Below are positions 58,523-64,000 of a DNA stretch of 64,000 nt, piece after piece. Within the stretch, counting starts at the first letter, position 1. Each line of letters opens with the position of its first letter. Under the pieces are notes generated by a model. It saw only the letters and a list, made by a program, of their open reading frames with translations, had not been told where the DNA came from and did not search any database. Position numbers and translations under genes: made by a program. The stretch is from Methylophilaceae bacterium LSUCC0665 (GTDB lineage: Bacteria; Pseudomonadota; Gammaproteobacteria; Burkholderiales; Methylophilaceae): positions 62,001 through 126,000 of the forward strand of contig CP103437.1 of NCBI GenBank assembly GCA_024919215.1, in the 5' to 3' direction.

Positions 58523-59135
58523 AAAAAATATCTTTACAGGACTCATTGTCCTTATCCCCCTTGTTTTAACTCTCTGGGTCATATACTCATTGGCACACTT
58601 CCTCGATCAAGTGGTTTTATTTTTACCTTATGAATATCAACCTAATCAGTTAGTCGGATTTAATATCCCTGGGGTTGGAGTCATCTTAACTATAGCTTCA
58701 ATCTTTTTAGTGGGTTTGATCGCAAATAATTTTTTTGGTAAGAGATTCATTTCTTTGTATGAAATTATCCTCGATAAGCTTCCATTTGTTAAATCAATAT
58801 ATGGAGGAATTAAACAAGTTTCTGACACTTTATTTTCCAATAATTCCAATGCCTTCTCTAAAGCTGTGTTAATCGAGTTTCCAGATGCAAAAAATTACAC
58901 ATTTGCATTCATTACTGGCGAGACGGACGAAAGAATTTCGAAAATTTTAAAAGGCAAATACGTTAACGTTTATGTTCCTACTACACCAAATCCAACGTCA
59001 GGCTATACCTTGATGGTTCCAAGAAATAAAATTAAGGAAATTGATGTTTCCGTGGATCAAGCATTAAAATATGTCATATCCATGGGGGTTGTCCCACCAA
59101 AATCAAACACACGTTCAAACAAAGCTAAGAGATAA
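58515..59135 (+). CDS. DUF502 family membrane protein
   Basis: A 206-residue protein with two N-terminal membrane helices (about residues 5-28 and 50-72), separated by a short periplasmic loop. The soluble remainder includes [20 protein letters not shown] and [19 protein letters not shown], the family signatures. Function is unknown. It overlaps fmdB at its start and precedes aspS by two bases. Confidence 0.92.
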   Translation: MFKKNIFTGLIVLIPLVLTLWVIYSLAHFLDQVVLFLPYEYQPNQLVGFNIPGVGVILTIASIFLVGLIANNFFGKRFISLYEIILDKLPFVKSIYGGIKQVSDTLFSNNSNAFSKAVLIEFPDAKNYTFAFITGETDERISKILKGKYVNVYVPTTPNPTSGYTLMVPRNKIKEIDVSVDQALKYVISMGVVPPKSNTRSNKAKR

Positions 59136-59137
59136 TT

Positions 59138-60928
59138 ATGATGAGAACTTTATATTGTGGGCATGTAAATGCATCCCATATCGATCAAGAAATATATTTA
59201 TGTGGATGGGCTCATCGCAGACGAGATCATGGGGGTGTCATTTTTATTGATCTAAGGGACAGAGAGGGTCTGGCACAAATTGTTATTGATCCTGATACGC
59301 CAGAGGCATTTAAAATTGCTGAAACTGTGAGAAGCGAATATGTTTTAAAAGTTAAATGTAAGGTTCGAAAACGTCCTGAAGGCACAGTTAATAAAAACAT
59401 ACCGACTGGTGAAGTTGAAATGCTAGTTTCTGAAATAGAAATTATCAATGCATCTTTAACACCACCATTTGTTATTGATGATGAAAATATTACTGAGAAT
59501 ATCCGCTTAGAAAATCGTTTCATTGATTTGCGACGTGATCAAATGCAGAAAAATTTAAAGGTACGTTATGAGATCACTAAAAGCGTTCGTCAATCATTAG
59601 ATGATGATAATTTTATGGAGATTGAAACTCCGATATTAACTAGAAGTACTCCTGAGGGGGCAAGAGATTATCTTGTGCCATCAAGAGTTCATCATGGTGA
59701 ATTCTTTGCACTACCGCAATCTCCTCAACTTTTTAAACAATTGTTGATGGTTTCTGGATTTGATCGATATTTTCAAATTGCTAAATGTTTTCGGGATGAA
59801 GATTTAAGAGCAGATAGACAGCCTGAATTTACTCAAATTGACATTGAAGCATCATTTGTTGAAGAGGAAGATGTAAAAAATATTGCCGCAAAGTTAACTC
59901 AAAAAGTATTTAAAGATGTGCTGAATATAGATCTACCAGAAAAATTTCAGGAAATCTCTTACAAAGAGGCAATGACTCGATATGGATCCGACAAGCCTGA
60001 TTTGCGCGTTAATCTAGAGCTCATCGAGTTAACTGATGATATGAAAGATGTCGACTTCAAAGTATTTTCAACACCAGCAAACTCATCTAGTGGCCGTGTA
60101 GCTGCATTAAAAGTTCCATCTGGAGCAGATATGTCGAGATCAGAAATTGATCAATACACGGAATTCGTCAAGATATACGGAGCTAAAGGATTAGCATATA
60201 TAAAAATCAATGACGTCACCAAGCTCAATGAAGAAGGCTTGCAAAGCCCAATTGTTAAAAATATTCATGAAAAAGCTTTGAAAGCAATCATTGAGAAGAC
60301 AAACGCTGACAATGGAGATTTGATATTCTTTGGCGCGGACAAAGAAAAAATTGTAAATGAAGCCCTTGGAGCTTTAAGAGAAAAAATTGGTCAGGATCGT
60401 AAAATACTTACGGGCGATGAGTGGTCAATTCTATGGGTGGTTGATTTCCCTATGTTCGAGTTTAACGAAGATGAAGATCGTTGGGATGCATTACACCATC
60501 CGTTTACATCCCCGAAAGATGGACATGAAAAATTACTCGCTTCTGATCCAGGAGCATGCCTTTCAAAGGCTTATGATTTGGTTATTAATGGTTGGGAAGT
60601 TGGTGGAGGATCAATTCGTATTCATGATCAATCTATTCAATCACAAGTATTTTCAGCATTAAATATTTCTAATGAAGAGGCAAGTGAAAAATTTGGTTTC
60701 CTTCTTGATGCTCTGCAATTCGGAGCGCCTCCTCATGGGGGCTTAGCCTTTGGCTTAGACCGTTTAACAACATTATTAGTAGGAGCAGAATCAATTAGAG
60801 ACGTGATTGCATTTCCTAAAACTCAAAGAGCGCAGTGTTTATTAACTTCAGCACCAAATGAGGTTGACGAAAAACAATTGAGAGAATTACACATTCGTGT
60901 TCGAAATCAAAACGTTTCATCTAGTTAA
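59138..60928 (+). CDS. aspS: Aspartyl-tRNA synthetase, probably non-discriminating
   Basis: Class II synthetase of 596 residues with the bacterial GAD insertion. Motif 2 is [20 protein letters not shown], motif 3 is GLDRL, and [10 protein letters not shown] binds aspartate. The anticodon-binding domain reads [10 protein letters not shown] with H31, and RPEGTV with G82. From memory these are the residues that let the Pseudomonas aeruginosa enzyme charge both tRNA(Asp) and tRNA(Asn); E. coli has Leu in place of the histidine. With GatCAB in the same window this predicts indirect Asn-tRNA(Asn) synthesis. Start is MMRTLYCG, with a second ATG directly after. Confidence 0.96.
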   Translation: MMRTLYCGHVNASHIDQEIYLCGWAHRRRDHGGVIFIDLRDREGLAQIVIDPDTPEAFKIAETVRSEYVLKVKCKVRKRPEGTVNKNIPTGEVEMLVSEIEIINASLTPPFVIDDENITENIRLENRFIDLRRDQMQKNLKVRYEITKSVRQSLDDDNFMEIETPILTRSTPEGARDYLVPSRVHHGEFFALPQSPQLFKQLLMVSGFDRYFQIAKCFRDEDLRADRQPEFTQIDIEASFVEEEDVKNIAAKLTQKVFKDVLNIDLPEKFQEISYKEAMTRYGSDKPDLRVNLELIELTDDMKDVDFKVFSTPANSSSGRVAALKVPSGADMSRSEIDQYTEFVKIYGAKGLAYIKINDVTKLNEEGLQSPIVKNIHEKALKAIIEKTNADNGDLIFFGADKEKIVNEALGALREKIGQDRKILTGDEWSILWVVDFPMFEFNEDEDRWDALHHPFTSPKDGHEKLLASDPGACLSKAYDLVINGWEVGGGSIRIHDQSIQSQVFSALNISNEEASEKFGFLLDALQFGAPPHGGLAFGLDRLTTLLVGAESIRDVIAFPKTQRAQCLLTSAPNEVDEKQLRELHIRVRNQNVSSS

Positions 60929-60937
60929 TTTTTTAAT

Positions 60938-61318
60938 ATGATTGAAGGAATTAATCATTACAACTTAAGGGCTGACGAAAAAACTATTGAAGTTTTAAAA
61001 GAGTTTTATATTGAAATCGTAGGTTTAAAGTTAGGTCATCGCCCCCCATTTAAAAATGGCGGTTATTGGTTATATGCAAATCAAAAAGATGTGCTCCATT
61101 TAAGTTTTTCTAAAAACGGTATTGTTAATGAGTTAAATGTGAACTCCACATTCGACCACATGGCATTTACATGCCAAGATGAGAATATATATATTGATCT
61201 CTTAACTAAAAAAAATATTAAGTTTTCAATTCGTGAAGTTCCCGAAATTGGTACCCGTCAAATTTTTTTCAAAGACCCAGCTGGAAATGGCATCGAGCTG
61301 ATCTTTCCAAATAGCTAA
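60938..61318 (+). CDS. VOC (glyoxalase/bleomycin resistance fold) protein
   Basis: A 126-residue protein with two beta-alpha-beta-beta-beta modules. GINHYNLRADEKTIEVLKEF starts the first, and FDHMAFTCQDE and FFKDPAGNGIELIF form the second. Histidines and the terminal glutamate could bind metal. Family members include lactoylglutathione lyase-like enzymes, dioxygenases and resistance proteins; the substrate cannot be chosen here. It lies 9 bases after aspS and 1 base before a glycosyltransferase gene. Confidence 0.82.
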   Translation: MIEGINHYNLRADEKTIEVLKEFYIEIVGLKLGHRPPFKNGGYWLYANQKDVLHLSFSKNGIVNELNVNSTFDHMAFTCQDENIYIDLLTKKNIKFSIREVPEIGTRQIFFKDPAGNGIELIFPNS

Positions 61319-61319
61319 T

Positions 61320-61997
61320 ATGTCGATTATTAATCTATATGTTGGATACGATGAAAGAGAAGCAATTGCTTACCATGTCTTTTGTCATTCAGTAATTAAA
61401 AATACCTCAATTCCAGTTAAAATTACACCACTAGTTTTAAGTCAATTAAAAGAATTTAATGAAACCCATCAAGATCGCAGCAATGATTTTGTTTATTCTA
61501 GATTTTTAACTCCTTATTTAAATGAATTTAAAGGTTGGGCAATTTTTGTTGATGGAGATATGATTTGCCAGGCTGATTTGAAAGAGCTGATTGAAATGGC
61601 TGATCCTAACAAGGCTCTCATGGTGGTAAAACACGACTATGAAACAAAGGCATCAATAAAATATTTAGGGAATATTAATGAAAATTATCCGAGAAAAAAT
61701 TGGTCAAGCGTAGTCTTATGGAATTGTTCTCATCCAAAACATAAAATCCTGACGCCAAAGTTTGTTGCAGATCAAACAGGAAAATTTTTACATCGATTTA
61801 GTTGGCTGGATGATAATGAAATAGGTGAGCTACCGTTGGAATGGAATTGGCTGGCTTGTGAGTATGAAAAAAATGAACAAGCGAATTTAATACATTACAC
61901 TCTTGGTACGCCATGTTTCAAGGATTTTAGAGATACTGATATGGCTGAGATTTGGTATGATTATTATGAATCAGCAAAAAAAGGATTTGATCAATGA
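61320..61997 (+). CDS. GT-A-type glycosyltransferase-like protein
   Basis: A 225-residue soluble protein beginning [21 protein letters not shown]. The DxD metal/nucleotide-sugar motif is DGD in [14 protein letters not shown]. The later SVVLWNCSH and [13 protein letters not shown] resemble GT8-like transferases. It lacks the C-terminal hydrophobic tail of LPS GT8 enzymes. Its acceptor is unknown. It overlaps yjbQ by 4 bases and follows the VOC gene by one base, so the three are likely co-expressed with aspS. Confidence 0.75.
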   Translation: MSIINLYVGYDEREAIAYHVFCHSVIKNTSIPVKITPLVLSQLKEFNETHQDRSNDFVYSRFLTPYLNEFKGWAIFVDGDMICQADLKELIEMADPNKALMVVKHDYETKASIKYLGNINENYPRKNWSSVVLWNCSHPKHKILTPKFVADQTGKFLHRFSWLDDNEIGELPLEWNWLACEYEKNEQANLIHYTLGTPCFKDFRDTDMAEIWYDYYESAKKGFDQ

Positions 61998-62413
61998 AAA
62001 GCTACCGAAAAGAATTATGGTTTAATGCTCCAGAAAGGATGCATTTTACAAACATCACTCATGAAATCAGAGAATGTTTAGCTGAAAGCGGCATCAGTGA
62101 GGGGCTGGTTTTAGTCAATGCAATGCATATCACGGCAAGTGTTTTTATTAATGATGACGAATCTGGCTTGCATAGTGATTATAAAAAGTGGCTAGAAAGA
62201 CTTGCTCCACATGAACCTGTCAGTGGTTATCGTCATAATGATACCGGTGAAGATAATGCTGATGCTCATATGAAAAGACAGGTCATGGGAAGAGAAGTGG
62301 TGGTTGCGGTTACCGATGGCAATTTAGACTTTGGGCCATGGGAACAAATTTTCTATGGTGAGTTTGATGGCCGCAGAAAGAAAAGAGTGTTAGTCAAAAT
62401 TATTGGAGACTAA
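61994..62413 (+). CDS. yjbQ: YjbQ / UPF0047 family protein
   Basis: A 139-residue member of the secondary thiamine-phosphate synthase YjbQ family. Motifs are [12 protein letters not shown], the metal-site-like [17 protein letters not shown] and [22 protein letters not shown]. Some members show weak thiamine-phosphate synthase activity, but the physiological role is unsettled. Its TAA stop shares the bases CTAA (62410-62413) with the opposing CBS gene. Confidence 0.93.
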   Translation: MKSYRKELWFNAPERMHFTNITHEIRECLAESGISEGLVLVNAMHITASVFINDDESGLHSDYKKWLERLAPHEPVSGYRHNDTGEDNADAHMKRQVMGREVVVAVTDGNLDFGPWEQIFYGEFDGRRKKRVLVKIIGD

Positions 62414-62841
62414 CTTTTAATAAAACTTTCAAGTTGGTCAATCAGAAATCTTTGATGAGTAATAGTTTCTTTGGCTAAATCCCCCAAAGATAACATTCCT
62501 ACAACTTTTTTATTGTCAACAACTGGAAGGTGACGAATACGATTTTCTGTCATTATCTCTAGACCTTTATCATACGAGTCATTGGCATCAATAGTAATTA
62601 CATCTTTTGTCATGACTTCTTCAATCAAACATTCTTTTGAGGATTTGCCTTTTAACACAATCTCTCTGGCATAGTCTCTCTCTGAGATGATGCCAAGTAG
62701 TTTATTTTTTTGCATAACAAGCAAGGCTCCTATTTTATATTCTGCCATGATGATTAATGCATCTATCACTGGCCTATCAGGCTCAATAGACAAAATATCA
62801 TTATGTTTTTTATCGTTTAATATTTGCTGCGCTGTTTTCAT
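62410..62841 (-). CDS. CBS-domain pair protein
   Basis: A 143-residue protein made of two CBS domains. The first covers about residues 15-65 with [16 protein letters not shown] and [17 protein letters not shown], the second about 75-130 with [20 protein letters not shown] and [20 protein letters not shown]. Such pairs bind adenosyl ligands and regulate partners; no partner domain is attached. It is transcribed alone, divergent from the EamA gene. Confidence 0.9.
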   Translation of the reverse strand: MKTAQQILNDKKHNDILSIEPDRPVIDALIIMAEYKIGALLVMQKNKLLGIISERDYAREIVLKGKSSKECLIEEVMTKDVITIDANDSYDKGLEIMTENRIRHLPVVDNKKVVGMLSLGDLAKETITHQRFLIDQLESFIKS

Positions 62842-62893
62842 AATGCATAATTAATAAAATTTCTAAAAACTAGAATAACAAATTTTATAAAAC

Positions 62894-63787
62894 ATGCAAA
62901 ATTCTTTTAAAAGTAAACTGCTGCCAATTTTGAGTGTGGTTTTGATGACTTTTTTTTGGGGCTATAACTGGGTGGTCATGAAACAAGCTGTTCAATTAGT
63001 GGGACCTTGGGAGTTTGCTTTTGTAAGAAATTTTTTTGGGGCCGTCGTTCTTTTGTTATGTTTAGCTGTAATGCAAAAGTCATTAAAAATTATAAATTTT
63101 AAGTTTGTTTTTTTAATTGGTATTTTTCAAATGATTGGTTTCACTGTGCTGGTGTTGGTTGCACTAGTTCATGGAGGAACAGCAAAAATATCTGTGTTAA
63201 CTTTTACAATGCCCATATGGGCAAATTTACTGGCACTATATTTTTTAAAAGAAAAAATGTCTAACAAGCAAATTTTTGCAATAGCTGTCAGTGTGATAGG
63301 TTTGCTCCTCATATTTGACCCTGTCCATAAAAATGCTGATTTTAAAAGCATGTTAATTGCGATTAGTGCAGGTTTTTTTTGGGGTTGTGGAGTGATTAGT
63401 GTCAAAAAGTATAATCAAAAATATCCACAAGTCGATTTGTTAAACCTCACGGCATGGCAAATGTTATTGGGGTCTATACCTATTCTTTTTATTATCGTTG
63501 CAAAAGGTTTAGCAATTTATGAAATCAATCCATATTTATGGAAAGCCTCGCTCTACAACATTATCTTCTGTAATGCATTAGCTTGGTTGCTATGGAATTA
63601 TGGAGTCAAACATTTAAAAACTAGTGAGGTATCTACCATTTCACTATTGGCTCCTGTCATCGGTTCATTGGCAGCATTTGTTGAGCTCCATGAAGCTCCA
63701 AAAATAAATGAAGGTATTGGGCTAGCAATGATCTTATGTGGGGTATTAATGATGATTCTTCTCGCTTCACGTGGGGGCTCAAAATGA
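62894..63787 (+). CDS. EamA/DMT-family transporter
   Basis: A 297-residue membrane protein with ten predicted helices in two EamA repeats. The first repeat has [14 protein letters not shown], and the second has [14 protein letters not shown] and [18 protein letters not shown]. The family exports amino acids and other metabolites, and the substrate is not evident. It is divergent from the CBS gene and precedes yebC by 34 bases. Confidence 0.88.
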   Translation: MQNSFKSKLLPILSVVLMTFFWGYNWVVMKQAVQLVGPWEFAFVRNFFGAVVLLLCLAVMQKSLKIINFKFVFLIGIFQMIGFTVLVLVALVHGGTAKISVLTFTMPIWANLLALYFLKEKMSNKQIFAIAVSVIGLLLIFDPVHKNADFKSMLIAISAGFFWGCGVISVKKYNQKYPQVDLLNLTAWQMLLGSIPILFIIVAKGLAIYEINPYLWKASLYNIIFCNALAWLLWNYGVKHLKTSEVSTISLLAPVIGSLAAFVELHEAPKINEGIGLAMILCGVLMMILLASRGGSK

Positions 63788-63821
63788 TAAAATACAAATT
63801 AAACAATTATTAGGAAAACTT

Positions 63822-64000
63822 ATGGCAGGACATTCCAAGTGGGCAAATATTCAGCATCGTAAAGGACGCCAAGATGCAAAAAGAGGAAAGATTTTCACAA
63901 AATTAATTAAAGAAATTACTGTGTCGGCGAGGATGAGTGGCGGTGATCCAAATTTTAATCCAAGATTACGTGCGGCAATAGCAGCAGCAAAAGATGAAAA
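63822..64000 (+). CDS. yebC: YebC/PmpR family protein (5' part, cut by window end)
   Basis: The ATG at 63822 opens [20 protein letters not shown], the invariant N-terminus of the YebC/TACO1 family. About 59 residues are visible before the window ends; the family is usually near 240. Members have been described as transcriptional regulators and, more recently, as factors helping ribosomes at proline stretches. AGGAAAA ten bases upstream is a reasonable ribosome site. In many bacteria ruvC follows, which cannot be checked here. Confidence 0.95.
   Translation, partial: MAGHSKWANIQHRKGRQDAKRGKIFTKLIKEITVSARMSGGDPNFNPRLRAAIAAAKDE

Overview
The window is a gene-dense, AT-rich stretch of a Gram-negative chromosome (by eye about one third G+C; not computed). 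Gene order and family types point to a betaproteobacterium: rpe-gph-trpEGDC, mreBCD-mrdA-rodA-rlpA, metX-metW, mrcA next to aroKB-dgt, fmdB-DUF502-aspS, an outer-membrane porin, and the proteobacterial GshA type. Very tight packing, missing intergenic space and low G+C suggest a streamlined aquatic lineage such as the Methylophilales OM43/Methylopumilus group. That placement is inference: no methanol-oxidation gene lies in the window. No gene-free stretch exceeds 300 bases, and no tRNA, rRNA, insertion sequence, prophage or CRISPR array was seen.

Layout. 1-3967 (+): the 3' end of metH, mpl, a TonB-like protein and a 2Fe-2S ferredoxin. 3956-6830 (-): HIT, nadA, nudB, ispH. 6902-20149 (-): sixteen genes from mreB down to lysA with essentially no spacing, joining cell shape (mreBCD, mrdA, rodA, rlpA), lipoate (lipB, lipA), glutathione (gshA, gshB), an ApbE/NusG_II/Gx-transporter trio, lptM and lysA. 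20233-23403 (+): gatCAB. pyrE and xthA diverge from start codons 2 bp apart. 24796-30871 (-): ampG, metW, metX, prmC, prfA, hemA. 30973-37190 (+): rpe, gph, trpEGDC, hemB. 37170-40065 (-): an uncharacterised protein and mrcA. 40131-44280 (+): aroK, aroB, dgt and a major porin with an unusually structured leader. 44354-47945: two tail-to-tail paralogous TPR-glycosyltransferase-like genes. 47965-51869 (-): ntrC, ntrB, glnA. 52062-53539 (+): aroE, mtgA. Then uvrA (-); a YajR-like MFS transporter, ssb, fmdB, DUF502, aspS, a VOC protein, a glycosyltransferase and yjbQ (+); a CBS protein (-); an EamA transporter and the start of yebC (+).

How the genes fit together. Peptidoglycan synthesis and recycling are well covered (mpl, ampG, lysA, mrdA, rodA, mrcA, mtgA, rlpA, mreBCD). 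Tryptophan and shikimate genes (trpEGDC, aroK, aroB, aroE) sit in separate blocks. glnA carries a clear sigma-54 promoter and a perfect NtrC palindrome, matching the adjacent ntrBC. GatCAB together with an AspRS bearing H31 and G82 suggests that Asn-tRNA(Asn) is made indirectly.

The parts I find most worth a second look are the two TPR-glycosyltransferases flanking the porin/ntrBC junction, the alternative hairpins in the porin leader, the ApbE/NusG_II/Gx trio, and mtgA, whose membrane anchor is encoded upstream of any canonical start codon.
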